DNA from: Welwitschia mirabilis
Taxonomy: Eukaryota; Gnetophyta; Gnetopsida; Welwitschiales
NCBI GenBank assembly: GCA_051453625.1
Contig: JBOZIK010000001.1
Span: forward strand, 152,584,776 to 152,648,775
Direction: 5' to 3'
DNA length: 64,000 bases
The notes below the pieces were generated by a model. It searched no databases and had not been told where the DNA came from. It was given only the letters and a program-made list of their open reading frames with translations. Shown here in pieces: positions 34,691 to 47,884 of the stretch. The position numbers and the translations under genes are program-made. Within the stretch, counting starts at the first letter, position 1; each line of letters begins with the position of its first letter.

Positions 34691-36374
34691 TCTTCTAGAT
34701 TTTAGCTTATTAAAATGTGCTACTAAAGGAATAATACAAGTAACATTTATCTTCTTGTTTTCCTCAGAAAATACATTCTTTCTCTATATGCTACTAATCA
34801 TATTTTCATAAAATTATTTAAAGGTTTTCCTTAATTTGAAAAAAAAATAAAATTTCAATTAACTACTTAGCAATCGATGACAACAACAAAATATAATGGG
34901 TCCCTACAAAAACTTGTAATTGAGGAAAAAACTAAGCTAATAATAAATTAAGCTAAAGTTCTAACTTTAGGTTAAACCTTGATCAGTTTCGAATTCCTTG
35001 ACTTCTATCTTGACACAAAGATCATTACTTTATGCTTGGAACATCTTGTATGTTAGATATAATGGGAATGTAGTTCCTTCAAAATATTTTACCTCATTAC
35101 TGAACATATGTACATTGAGTATCTCAAGATAAATCATGATTATCAACTACATTAAGTAATACTTAAGCCATAAATTTTATTCTTTCATTAATTATTCATC
35201 ATTATTCATACTAAGTCTTAGAGTTCCTCCACTCAATCTTATTTAATCCTTATGGCATATGCTCTTCCTTACTCTTGCATTATTGCTTTAGGTGTTAAAA
35301 AGGTAAAGCGTTGCCTTTTTTAACTTAGGTTCTACACAAATTGATCTGTGTATTAGAAGTGTAGAACTCAAATCACCTTAAATTGCTATTAGGTCTAAAA
35401 ATGAAGTATAATACTTAATATATTCTAGTTATAAATCAATTGTCAAAGTCTTAGATACATTAAATACCTTCGTTACTGAAGCTAGTAGAGGATTCTTTGA
35501 GAATGGGGTTATTCCTCTAAGTTTTAGTTTAATAATTTATCATTTAATGGTATCTGAGGGTTAAGACAGAAGAAATATTGGCAATTTAATCAAGAATACT
35601 TAGCTTATGATGTTTTCTTAGGCAAAATAGCTAGATGAATGCAAGCATTAGCAAAGATAGTTGATTAGTATCAAGGCATAAATCCTACACTTAGTTTAGC
35701 TACACTAAGACTTGATAAGAAGAAAATATAGAAAAAATAATATGAAATGCAAAGCCTTACAAGGATTTTTGGTGAGATCATCCAGAAGAAGTAAACATGC
35801 TATTAGGATCTTTAAGTGAAATGCATCTACTTCCCCTGGGTAAGCATTATACAGGGTTATGTAAAACCAGATACTCTAATAGAAAGAACAAGTTCTTAGG
35901 AAATTTTAAGAATTAGGTTTCTTTAGCAGAGTGATCTATTTCTTAGCTTTAAGTAGTTTGAGCAAGGATTTCATTATGTTTTTGAGTAATGATATAATAA
36001 ATATTTATCTAATAAAGTTTTTGTTTGTCATTTTGTTTTAAATAAATTTAGCTTACTACTATTTTTATTTACTTATGGTTATATAAATTTCATTAAAGGA
36101 AATTCGTACTGGACAACTTATCAAATTGTTAAGATAGTTCAAAATGATTTTAAAACTATGAAGCTTTCCTCTTTGTTAAAATAGAATTTAATTATTATGC
36201 ATAATATTAAATTGAAGATCTTTAGATTCACATTTCATCACATAATAGAATAATTTTTTTCTTTTTTAATATGTAATTTGTGATATATAGTTATAGCCTT
36301 GATAACTACCTATGTCTCAGATGACTCCTAGGGCACAACTGTTCCTCAACCTTTATTATCACAAATTAAATTTT
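34691..36374. other. No recognised gene
   Basis: AT-rich sequence with scattered stops in all frames. Since a minus-strand gypsy element begins just to the right, part of this is probably its 3' LTR, but no second LTR copy was found in the window to prove it. Confidence 0.35.
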
Positions 36375-36545
36375 AGACTACTATGAGGATAGTGCAACCA
36401 CTGTTAGAGGAGTAATACAAGGTTTTTAAAATTTAAATCATGACTAATTAACCCCTCAATGAAGTTGTCACAACTACCATGTTACACTATCAAAGGCCCT
36501 TGTCAAGAATATTTTCCCCGGTGTACTTGTAGTAGAATATTGTTT
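36375..36545. repeat. Dispersed segment shared with 7580-7790
   Basis: Collinear with 7580-7790 and located downstream of the minus-strand gypsy pol C-terminus, so it is probably 3' UTR or LTR of that element family. Confidence 0.5.
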
Positions 36546-36554
36546 TTCTTAATA

Positions 36555-36555
<1 letters not shown>

Positions 36556-36625
<70 letters not shown>
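36556..36625. repeat. (GT)35 microsatellite running into a gap
   Basis: Uninterrupted GT units for 70 bases up to the N gap at 36626. The gap is probably caused by this repeat. Confidence 0.97.
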
Positions 36626-36747
36626 NNNNNNNNNNNNNNNNNNNNNNNNNNNNNNNNNNNNNNNNNNNNNNNNNNNNNNNNNNNNNNNNNNNNNNNNNNN
36701 NNNNNNNNNNNNNNNNNNNNNNNNNNNNNNNNNNNNNNNNNNNNNNN

Positions 36748-37973
36748 CTCTACCTATTAACTTGGTAGGTTACCTTTTCATCAGGATCATACACTTTATG
36801 GTTCCATTTCATAAAATATTTGATTACTGTATAAAGTCCTAATCAATTTTATTTATATTTCTATTTTGAATGGATCTTTTTAAGATCATATATTAATATG
36901 GAATCTCCTATATTAAAATTGATTTTTCTAGTTTTATTATCATAATATATTTTAATTTTTTATTATATAAGTTCTTTATGCAAAAAAGCCTTTTTTTAAT
37001 TTTCATCCAAAATATTTATATTTTCTATCCATTCTTCTTAAGTTGTATCCAAATTACACTTTAGTTCTCTAGCCAACTTAAAGATCTTTATTCTAAATTC
37101 AATTAGCAAAATACCTCTCTTTCCATTGACCAATTCATATAATGTATGTTCTATGCTATGTTTCCACGTTACTCTATAAGCCCATAAATCTTCATTTAAT
37201 TTTTTATCCTAATCTATTTTCTTAATATTTATAAATTTTATTAATATTCTATTAATTTCTATATTAGTCACTTCAGCTTGGCTATTAGATTAAGGATGAT
37301 AGGGAGTAGAGGTTTTGTGATGGATTTCATGTTTAGTTAAGAGTTTCTTGAAAATTTCACTAGTAAAATGAGTTCCTTTATCATATATAAGACTTCAAGA
37401 GGCTTCAAACTGATTGATAATATTTCTAAAAAAATGGTAACTATGGTTTGGTAAGAATAGTGAGATATTATCTTAGCCTCGGCCTACTTAGTGAAATAAT
37501 CAATGTAGACCAAAATATATTTTTATTTCCATAGGAGAAAGGATTGATAGGTCTAATTAAATTTATTCTCTAGACATCAATAGGTTCAATTGACTGAATC
37601 CATTATTATAGCATTTTTAATTTCTGGTTAAATTCTCCCTTTCTTTACACTTATTACAACTCTAGACATAGGAATTTGAATTTTTTAATATTGTGGGCTA
37701 GTAATATTCCATATGAAGAATTTTTATTCTTGTTCTTCTTACACTATAATATCCTTCTCTTTCTCTTTTATGAGATTCCTTTAGAATTTATTTTTGCAAA
37801 TTTTCTTCCACACATCTTCTAATAACATAGCCTTTACATTTTTGAAATAACATCTTATCATGCCATATGTATTCTTTAGATTCTCTTAATAATATTTTTC
37901 TTTCATAATAATTCATAAAAGATGGTAATTTCTTACTTACAATAAAATTTGCTATGTTGATTTGAAAATTCAT
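36748..37973 (-). pseudogene. Gypsy integrase and C-terminal region (Tat/Athila type)
   Basis: The run 37973-37788 reads VSKKLPSFMNYYERKILLRE, HDKMLFQKCKGYVIRRC, the N-terminal zinc-binding part of Athila-type integrase. Further along the minus strand come KWAEAKI-like sequence, a degraded DGGTHF region, TSTPYHPQ and a NREINRIL-like helix, then LYELVNGKRG and a Lys-rich tail. The last part (about 36842-36750) reads NGTIKCMILMKR in one frame and VYDPDEKVTYQVNR in another, the usual end of this pol. Several Gln-to-stop changes and frameshifts. Would have carried out cDNA integration. Confidence 0.85.
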
Positions 37974-38013
37974 CTAATATATTTATTTGTTCTTTATTAG
38001 AAAATTCTAATCT

Positions 38014-38361
38014 TTAGAGATGATCTGCTCCTATATTTTTTATTTCTATTCTTTCAATAATTTTTAAGTCAAATTCTTTAATTAATGATATCCATCTCAT
38101 AATTCTTGAATTAGCTTCTTTTTTATTCATCAAAAATCTAATAACACAATGGTCTCTATAAATTTTTACTTCGTAATGTAAAATATAATGTCTAAATTTT
38201 TCTAATGCTATCACTACTGCTAAAAACTCTTTCTTAGTTACTATATAATTTTTATGATCTTGTTTAAAGTTGTTGCTAATATAGGCAATAGCATATGGTT
38301 TATTGTTTGCATGTTTTTCCCCTAAACTAGCTCTCATAGCATGACTAGATGCATCGATCAT
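38014..38361 (-). pseudogene. Gypsy RNase H domain
   Basis: A clean 115-codon frame: MIDASSHAMRASLGEK opens the domain, followed by KPYAIAYISNNF, YIVTKKEFLAVVIALEKFRH, a TDHxA-like site changed to YRDHCVIRFL, and RIMRWISLIKEFDLKII ending near GADHL. This is the RT-linked RNase H of Tat/Athila-type gypsy elements (family: DAS, TEKELLAVV.ALEKFR.YL, TDHAALKYL, LIRWILLLQEFD, VADHLSRL). The first Asp is present. It is the longest intact piece of this element, probably by chance. Confidence 0.92.
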
Positions 38362-38399
38362 AATGTCGAATGGTCTTATCTAATTAGGTTCCTATAAAA

Positions 38400-39300
38400 T
38401 AGGTGCTAATAAAAGTTTATCTTTTAAAGTTTAGTAAGCACTTTGACATTTATTAGTCTAATTATATTTCACATCCTTCTATAAGAGGTTATTTAGAGTT
38501 TAAAATTTTTACTAAAGTTGGGTGTAAATCTTTTATAATATTCAACATGCCCTAAGAAACATCTTAATTTGTTTAGTTTGGTTGGTGGTGAGATATCTTT
38601 TATAACTTTAATTTTTTATTCATTAATTTCAATCCCTTTTTGAGATATTTTATGTCTAAGGCTATGCCTTTTGTTACCATAAGATGACTTTTCAATTAGC
38701 TGAGTTTTAGGTGTTTCTATTTACATCTATCTAAAACGCTTTCTAGTTTACTAAGTAACTCATCAAAATTATTTCAAAAAATTAAGAAATAATCCATAAA
38801 TACTTTAATATATCTTTTTATCATATCTTGAAAAATACTATTTACTAATATTTGGAAGGTAGTATGGGCATTACATAACCTAAATGGTAATACTTTATAG
38901 GCATAATAATTCTAATGATAAATAAAAGTTATCTTTGCATAATCCTATAATGATATTGAAACTTGATTATATCTACTATATCTATCAAAAAAGTTATAGT
39001 ACTTAAATCTAGATCTATAGATGGAAGAGGAAAATTATCTTTATAAGTTGTAAGAGTTCTTTTAAGTTGAATTTTTAATTTTTTTCATTTCTATAGGGGA
39101 CATTCTATATGATGCCTTAAAAATTTCTTATGTTCCTAGGATTAATTCAATTGAATACTTAACTTCCTGAAGTGGTGCCATTTCTGGTAATTTTGTTGTA
39201 AATGTATCAAAATATTCTTATACTATTGATATATTTTTTACTAAAGTTATTCCCTCCTTCAATCTACTTGATTTTAGGTATAACATGTAAACTGGTAATT
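38400..39300 (-). pseudogene. Gypsy reverse transcriptase
   Basis: Recognisable palm motifs on the minus strand: FFDRYSRYNQVSIS (family FLDGYSGYNQI), FIYHQNYYAYKVLPFRLCNA (family F.CPYGTFAYKRMPFGLCNA), then the catalytic box FMDYFLIF at about 38800-38780 where FMDDFSVF is expected: the second Asp is Tyr. NNFDELLSKLESVLDRC follows, as in Athila-type RT. Stops and frameshifts occur throughout. Dead copy of the enzyme that makes cDNA. Confidence 0.87.
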
Positions 39301-39900
39301 GCCTCTTATTTTTTTTTTTACTATGCTTTGCATTAATTAAATTCTATACTACTAATTTATAAATATTTTAAAAGATTAGTCTTTGTCCATGGTTTATCAT
39401 TTCTACTTGATGGTTTTTACAATTTATAACTATTCTATTTTATATTAACTAATTCATATCCAAAATAATGTCATATTTTCTTAAGTTAACAATAGTTGGT
39501 TGTATTAATATCCCTTACTTATGGATAAAGTATAATTTTAAACTTCTTAATTAACTTTGGAAATGGACCCATTTGCTAATTTTATGTATCCTTCAATTGG
39601 AGCATAACATAATTTTTCTTTTACAATGATCTTAGGAGATATAAATAAATGAGTTGATCATAATCAAATAAAATAATTACTTCTTTTTTAATATGTAAAG
39701 CCTTAACTTATATGAAAAAGCTCTAAAGTTCACCCCTTAATTATCTACTACTACTTGAAGTCGTGTTATTCATTGAGGAATAATTTTTAATCCTTGAGGT
39801 TCTTTTGATTGTTCTTGAAAAGGTCTTTATTACATAATGGATATTATTTTGTGTTATGATTTCCTTTATAGTTGTAAAATTAATACCCATTATAATGGTT
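39300..39900 (-). pseudogene. Gypsy protease region, poorly preserved
   Basis: Between the RT and the inserted solo LTR the minus strand shows weak remnants of the aspartic protease region: VIILFDYDQLIYLYLL where an LIDSGATHxFIS motif would lie, and further on a GMDWL-like segment with INCKNHQVEMI. The active-site triplet is not preserved. Assignment rests mainly on position between gag and RT. Confidence 0.45.
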
Positions 39901-39913
39901 ATAGTACTAATAC

Positions 39914-41147
39914 TATTGTGGTATGAATTTATGCAATACTGAAGTCCTTTAAGTAAACCCATAAATAACATTACTTGTAGAAAAACATATGTTAGTATAG
40001 ACAGGAGTTCACCCGAATGTCTAATCCCAACAAAGGCATTAGGCTCAGAGTTAGAAAATTGATTTTCAAAGGTATTTTTAATGTTTTAATATTTTAATAA
40101 CTAAAAGTAAATAAGAAGGTAAATGCAATGCAAAGTAAATGGAGATGAAATGAAAATGGAAGTGGAATGAATTGTATTAGATCCTAATTATCTTGTCACA
40201 AGAACTAGCTCTCTATAATTCAAATCAATTAAGAAGAGTACTTGTTTCTAATAAATATGAAGTATGAGATATACCAAATAGAATGTGGAATACAATGTGG
40301 AATGGAAATGAAATAATAATGTAAATCTAAACTAATAGAATCAACCTTGACAAACATTACCCTTATTATCTAAATAAATTAAAAAATTGTCTCTAGACTA
40401 TAACTAACTTTAACCATAGGGAACATAAACAGAATTTGAGTAAAAAGAGTATTTGAATTGATCATAGCACTTACATTCACTTATAATAAAGTAGCAGCAC
40501 CTCAATGAAAGAGACTCAGTCTAACACCAAGGGAACTTATCTCTATAGCTACTAGATGGACCTCTTTTTCTCTAATCTTCTGTCATAAGCATATCTGGTA
40601 CAAAAGATGGTAACATAAGTGAAGAAGGAGAACGATATTTATAGTTTCACATTGAAGTTCTAGAATCTTAACCCTAAAAGTCAAAAACCCTAACATCTCA
40701 AATGCTTTGCATGGCCCCATTACAAAGATAAGTCTTTTCGACTATAGAAAAATAGAAGTTATCCTGACTATCATGAGGACCACAGAGGGGACATAACCCT
40801 ACATCAAAAGGCACTTCATCAACTTTAGGATTCGATGTTAACTCCGTAGCCTCTATCCATGTTAGTAGTGTTGTTGTCTTATCTATCCTAGGATGACAGA
40901 GAGGATAATAGGCTTCCTTATCTTCAATGTCAATAAGAAAGAAATTTTCTACATGATGAATCTTCCTTCCAAAGTATGTAGTATCAGAATAAGCTTAAGA
41001 AGCCTCTAATTATGTTAAGAATTGCATGTTTAAATGATAATCCTATCAGTTCTCCAAAATTATTAATATTACACCCAAACCTATATAAATATCCTACAAA
41101 AGTACTCAAAATACATCATTAAATTCCTATAAATTGGTATTGCAACA
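39914..41147. mobile_element. Solo LTR of family 1 (copy C) inserted in the gypsy element
   Basis: Collinear with LTR copies A (4690-6023) and B (10805-12125). The left end TATTGTGGTATGAATTTATG is TG decayed to TA and the right end is ATTGCAACA. The flanks aatac (39909-39913) and gatac (41148-41152) form a 5-bp target duplication with one mismatch. It separates gag from protease of the minus-strand gypsy element. Two hairpin-bearing subrepeats are visible at about 40752 and 40871. Confidence 0.85.
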
Positions 41148-41159
41148 GATACTGACTAG

Positions 41160-42120
41160 TAATTTACTGGAATTTGGATCTCTGAGGTTGGCTGCTTACA
41201 TAGATTTGACTAAAAATATTCCAATTCCTTTTGAATGGATCTTGCTTAGGTTGATTAAAATTCGTATCTACTATTACTACTACTGATATTATTATTAGTG
41301 AAGTAATAATTCTTATTTTAGTGAGACATTTGTGATTGATTTTTCTTAAGGATATATCCTAGTGAAGGAACTTTTTTCTTTATTTTTTGTTATCTCTACT
41401 AATTTTGTTCTACTATCTTTGTCTTTTTTATAGCCTTTACTAGATTTTTAGGTTAAAACATGAATACTTTGATAGAAGGAAGAAAACTATCAATAAAGAA
41501 ATTTTTTTTGGCTTCTTCATTTAGATGCATATGTAATACATATCTTAATAATTCTACAAATTTGTACTTATAAGATGTATGTTTACATTATGAGCTTATT
41601 TAAGATTATAGATTTTTTTAATCTTTTGATGAATATGGAACTTTGTAATATACCTCTTCTTAAATATGTGTTTATATTACCTCCATGAAAGTTATAGATC
41701 TTCCAACTTGGTCATTTTTGTTTTTTACCATAGGTTAGCTTCTCCTTATAAGATATAAATAACTAAAGACATCTTCTGACATTCATCACATCATAAAGTA
41801 TGTATAACCTTTTCAATATCACTTAGTCATACTTCTGCTTTGAATTGATTTGAACCTTCTGTGAACTTTAGTAGATTTATCTTAATAAAAGTTTGAATTG
41901 ATTTCTTCATACCGACTTCCTTACGTTGATTGATATCATTATTTACTTATGGGTTTTGACCTTAATTTAATATTAGTAATTGGAATGAATGTATTTATTA
42001 ATGCTTCTAGATTAATATTAAATGAGGGATGATTTCTATTAGTAGATTGCTAACTCTCTTGTGAATTCTCTTGATATTGATTACTTGGTGCAACTGACCT
42101 AACCACAACATTTAACTAAC
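41160..42120 (-). pseudogene. Gypsy gag
   Basis: On the minus strand, from about 42100: VAPSNQYQENSQES, then a KFTEGSNQFKAE-like segment with LSDIEKVIHTL, CDECQKMSLVIYIL and GEANLW, matching the Retrotrans_gag pattern F.G....A..WL..IEK.F..L.C.....V..A...L.GEA..WW. Toward 41500, HMHLNEEAKKNFFIDSFLPS fits the later part of the same domain. Gag would assemble the particle. Broken by stops and by the solo LTR downstream. Confidence 0.75.
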
Positions 42121-42130
42121 AATGACACAA

Positions 42131-45100
42131 CATTTGAAAGAAGTGGAAATTTTTATGTATTACATTTATAAATAGGATAAATATTAATAAAGGATAAACA
42201 TAGAAATATTTTTATGATCTTAGGAGGGGCATGATTATCATTATGAGGTGATTGATCCTCATTTATGACTTATTGTATATAATCAAGTTTATTACCTTTT
42301 TTAATATTTAAATGGATAAAGTTATTAGATTTATAAGTTATGAATATAAGGTTTTAATTTAAGGTTATATAACCATATAATTTGAAATAAATAACTTAAT
42401 TAAAGGTTTGATTACTTTCAAGGTTATCTAATTACAAGGCATTATTTTATATATATATATATATATATTTCTTGCAAAGGCTTAAACTCTTTAAGAAATC
42501 ATATAAGGTTACTATTTTAAATTCTTAAAAAATTATAATTCTCTTAGGTGATTATTATCTATAACTATAAGGTAAAATAGTCTTTAAAATTTAATTAATC
42601 ATTTTTTTAGGTTTGTTTAGGAATTTATAATTATCATAAATATGATTAAAATAATGATCATCTAGGGGTTATAGTTACAGTTAACCTTATGAACACTTTA
42701 GAACTATCCCATATATAAAAAATTTCTAAGATTATTAAGGTGTTATGATTATCATTTGTTTAATCTTTGTAATTATTGGGATTAATATGGATGTGATTTG
42801 GTATATATTTAAGAAGTAAAAAAATTATAAATATAATTAAATTCATGAATATTAGGAGATATAATTAAATTCATGCTTGGCTGAGTTAGAGCTATCTTAG
42901 AATCTAGTATTATCAAGTATATAATAAATTTCACTAATGGCTTAAGATTATTGGGATATAATTAACTTTATAGCTATTAGGAATTAAGGTTATTATGCTT
43001 ATAAATAACTTTAAGATTATTAAGGATAAAGATTATTACAAATATAATTGGATTTATATTCTTATAAATCTATAAGTTCTTAACATAGGTATTATTTAAG
43101 TTAAACTAGATCTCTGATANNNNNNNNNNNNNNNNNNNNNNNNNNNNNNNNNNNNNNNNNNNNNNNNNNNNNNNNNNNNNNNNNNNNNNNNNNNNNNNNN
43201 NNNNNNNNNNNNNNNNNNNNNNNNNNNNNNNNNNNNNNNNNNNNNNNNNNNNNNNNNNNNNNNNNNNNNNNNNNNNNNNNNNNNNNNNNNNNNNNNNNNN
43301 NNNNNNNNNNNNNNNNNNNNNNNNNNNNNNNNNNNNNNNNNNNNNNNNNNNNNNNNNNNNNNNNNNNNNNNNNNNNNNNNNNNNNNNNNNNNNNNNNNNN
43401 NNNNNNNNNNNNNNNNNNNNNNNNNNNNNNNNNNNNNNNNNNNNNNNNNNNNNNNNNNNNNNNNNNNNNNNNNNNNNNNNNNNNNNNNNNNNNNNNNNNN
43501 NNNNNNNNNNNNNNNNNNNNNNNNNNNNNNNNNNNNNNNNNNNNNNNNNNNNNNNNNNNNNNNNNNNNNNNNNNNNNNNNNNNNNNNNNNNNNNNNNNNN
43601 NNNNNNNNNNNNNNNNNNNNNNNNNNNNNNNNNNNNNNNNNNNNNNNNNNNNNNNNNNNNNNNNNNNNNNNNNNNNNTTTCTATGTTTTCTTTTATCATC
43701 TTTCTTTATTCAATATTATTACCTAATAGACATAGCGAAACCTAAGATCAATTTTTACTTATTCCTTTATTAGAATTTTTATATTATAATAAAAAAAATC
43801 ATATTAATGTCATATGTTTACCTATAATTAATTTATAAATCATTTCAGTTTACAAACAATAGTAGTGTTATAAGTTTTTATCCTTCATTTATTCATGTAT
43901 TCTATCACATAAAAAGATATCTTGTAATAGTTGAGGGGATGTAAACTTACTTTGAAACATACATGGATAAGTTTAAGAATTATATTTAACTAATATGATA
44001 ATAGGTTATAACTCTTATTAATAGTATCCCAACTCAATATTTGGCCATCCTTGAGATGTAAGGTGGTTCTACTTTAGGTTTTAAAGTATATAAACATGGC
44101 TGATCTCAACTCCATATGATTACACTTCACTTTGATATAACTCCAATATAGGTAACAAGTAGTATATAAGGTGGATTCATACTTATAAGTAACCCTTACT
44201 TCCTTAAAACATCTTTATATGATGCAACATAATTCATTGATGCTAAGGGCTCAAGATATTAAGTCAGAGTAAGTTCATATATGGGTAGGCAAAGAGAGTA
44301 ATAATCAAATCCACTTCTAAAAGGGTATTATAAAAAACAAAAATGTAATGCAACCCATTTTGATGATGAAATCCAAAAATAGGTTGGTTATTATTAATAT
44401 TATCTTAATTTAGTCCTATTCAATGAATAAACTATAAACATACATACATATAATTCTAACTAATGTGGATATTTAATAAATTATTTACCTAGTTATAATA
44501 ATTCTAATTATCATTAGGTTTATTTTATAAAAAATTATAAAAGAAAAAAAAGCAGACTAGAACATCTCTATATTCAAGATTATAGTAATGAAAATATAAA
44601 TAATGAAAATATTCTTCTTTCTTTCTTTCTTTCAATAATAATAAGAAAATTCAAAATGTATCAAATTACATCTTAATAATTTACTTAAAGAAACTAATCC
44701 ATACCTAATGCTATGTCAATCTTAGTAGCATTCTTCCATTCTCATATGATAATCTCCACTGTATAAAGAAGATAAGCAAAAAAAGTACAGTTCAAGAATA
44801 GTTATTAAGATATAATTCTTTATCTAAGCTTCATATGACTATATTATAAGTTAAAAAAATAAGTGATAAATTAAGGACTATTTATCTTGTTTAAACTATT
44901 AAGGTAAAAACTCTTATAAGCATGCACATCTAATGTAATATTCTTAAAAAAGATTAAAAAGTTATTTATTTGAATAAAATATTATTTTTAAGTAATTCAA
45001 CTTAAGGTTACTAATATAAATTTATCTTATCTAATGAAATTACCTATAAAAGTTTAAGTAATAATTTTTCTATAACCTAAAACATTAATTATAACTTTTT

Positions 45101-47884
45101 GAAGCTCTAAAGAGATATTGTAATAAAAAACTTAATAATTAATTAATTCTTAAAAATGAAATTATGGTAGTTTTTCATAAACTAGATTCATAATAGGATC
45201 TTAGAAACTTACTTAAGCTAACTTGAAACTATAAAATATTATTTATCATAATTTAAGATTAAAGACTACAAATTTTCTAAAATTATAGTCCTACCACACT
45301 ACATTAAAATAATCATACATTTCAAAATACTTTAAGTTTTTAAATGAGTCAAGATATTTTTAAAACCATATTTAATTTCATGCAACTTAAAATTCTCAAG
45401 TTATTAAATCCAAGCTTAAGAATCCTTAATGATTAAAGATCAGTAAGGCTTTGATGATTAAAGGTTAATAAATATTCAAGCTCAATAATCCTTAGCTCTA
45501 AGTTTTTAAGTTCCAAGATCTATAAGTAATAAAACAAAAGTAAAAAGAGAGGAAAAAGGTAAATGAACTTACATGAAAAATGGAATGTATATCCACCTTT
45601 GTAAGAGAGGAAAGGATCATTATGTATAGATAAACAAAAGGCACATAGTTCAAGATTACAGGATTACATGATTTATTATTAATAAGTGGGATGAGTAATA
45701 GGGACATTGGAGTACAAAAAGAAATCATATTTATGACTTATGCATCTAACTAGGGTGATTGATGTTCTTTCTCTAATTAGCAAGGTTAATTACATATATC
45801 ATTTCCTCATGCTAGTTCATTTTTAATCCTTCATAGATTCATAAGTAAGTTTAATTTATCTAAGACATTTATCAAAAGAATAAATGCATAAATCTCATAC
45901 TTTTCATGTGGTATAATAATATAAACTCTTTATTTCTAATGAATAAAACAATAAGTATGCTATAAATCAAGTGCCCTTACATATCTTAAGAAGATAAAAG
46001 TTATGGTAGAGTAAATCTACTCATTTATCATTTTTAGTTCTAGGTAAGAGTGCATGTACTTATTCACATGCTTATTTATTTCATAATACAAAATATATCA
46101 AGTAGATAGCATAAAGAAGAAAATATCTATTCATAAGATAGTACACCTATAACATTTACTAACAATTTAAATAAGTAAATAAAATGGAAAATGTATTATT
46201 ATATCCTCTTAAAATTTTCAATTTACTAGTTTTATTATATGGTAATAATTCCTTACATAATGATATTAACTAATTTTAAATGTTCAGATAACTATTCTTA
46301 TAAAAAACTTCTAACATAGTTATTATCATCTTTATGATTAATTATAAAAATTAAAACGTAAGATTAATTTAAAATGCCATCATATTTTGAGAAGGTCTTC
46401 AAAGAAGAGTAATCTATCATCTAATTAAAAGCTTAACATGCTTCATATCCAAGTAATTAAGGATTACAAAATATAAGATATGATAGTATGATAGTTTTTA
46501 CTTTCCATATGTATGAAAGACTATGAAGGACCAGAGTAATTAGTGAATTCAGCAATAGTCATGTAATGAATGAGATTATGTCACTATAACCTAAGTCACC
46601 ACTACTTGATATTTTAACCTATGTTTTAGAAAGTTATAGAGTATCATTAGAGTGAAGGTATTTCATTGGATAACTCAAGATAGACTTTAGGAGCTTGTTC
46701 CTTTTCCTACCTTATCAATTAAGTTTATCAAAATCTCAACTCTTAAGTTTTCTAGTTTTTTAATTCTTGCAAGTTTTATAAATTTGTATTATTTATATTA
46801 AGTTTACTTAATTATATTTGTTGAATAATCATACTAAATATTCGCATCAATTTTATTTAAGTTTATTATATTAAAGAATAGATTTTTGGCATTGTTTCTT
46901 AGGATAATTAATGATAGCTTCAGAGTAGGCTTATGGATTTTTTCTTTTATGTAGTTGTTATCTTAGATTTTTAGTTTCTTTTAGCACTTCTAGTCATGGA
47001 TATTGGTCCCTTTCAGTGATACCTAAGCTAGTTTTTTTCATATTTTTGATTATTTATTTCCACTCCAATTTAAACTTATTTCCATATTAGATATTTTATG
47101 TTGCGGGTCTCATAAGTTTTCTACATGTTTTAGGAAAAAAATTTAAAAAAAGATGGAAATAAGAAGATAATACAAAATTTATCTTTTATGTGTTTTCTTT
47201 TTATTTTTTATAAGTTTTATTTAAATAGCTATTTCTATTTTTATTGTATTTTTGTACTTCTTATTAAATTTTTAAAATAAAAAAAAGTATTTTGAATTTG
47301 TTTCTTAAATTTTAATTATAAAATTATGGCCTTTTTAATCTCTTCTACTTTTTCTAAAACGTGACATCCTTAAGAATTTTGTATAGGCTTTTAAACCTAT
47401 TAACTTTTCCACAAGCCATAACTCTTAAAAGAAATAATGCCACCATTGACATTTCTGTGTTTTAGCTTGTAAAAAATTAATAGAGTCTTCTATAATGCAT
47501 CTAAAACTATTTACACTTACAAGCCTCATTTGAAACATATAAAAACTCTATATGTAATCCAAGATGAATTAGTTTACTTAATTAGAATACCTTGTAATAA
47601 AAACATAAACATTGGTACTAGTAATGATAATAAGTAATCGGTGTCATTATCAAGAAACTAGCCTCATAAAGAAATCTAAGTAGATTAATTTCCCTTATGA
47701 TAGCATAACTCTAATGCTTAATCTACCTTTTAATGTCTATTCTACAAGAACAAAACCCTCTAGTCAATTAAAGAATTATTAGACAACCTATAAGCCTACT
47801 ACCTTAGTTAGTCAGCAAATCTAAACACTTGCCAAAACACCTTAATAAACCAATTCAAAAATAACCTCTCCTGGGTAGACCCTT
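42131..47884. other. No recognised gene
   Basis: Very AT-rich with stops in all frames and a 558-N gap (43120-43677). Simple repeats: (TA)n at 42448-42468 and (TTTC)n at 44614-44633. Regions around 44.0-44.3 and 47.35-47.88 kb look like LTR or leader debris from their mixed composition but cannot be assigned. Confidence 0.4.

Larger units (their letters stand above)
36748..42120 (-). mobile_element. Ty3/gypsy retrotransposon of Tat/Athila type, decayed and split
   Basis: Minus-strand order: gag (42.1-41.16 kb), solo LTR insertion (41147-39914), protease region (39.9-39.3), RT (39.3-38.4), RNase H (38361-38014), integrase (37973-36.88) and a C-terminal segment to 36748. RT before integrase is the gypsy order. 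RT, RNase H and integrase wording follows Tat/Athila elements rather than chromoviruses, and no chromodomain is seen. Its LTRs are not delimited. Confidence 0.85.

Noticed and set aside
36459-36842. Open frames of Met-Cys-Val repeats
   Set aside because: They are translation of the (GT)n microsatellite and of N bases, not a gene.
43106-43699. 197-codon minus-strand frame
   Set aside because: Almost entirely N bases.
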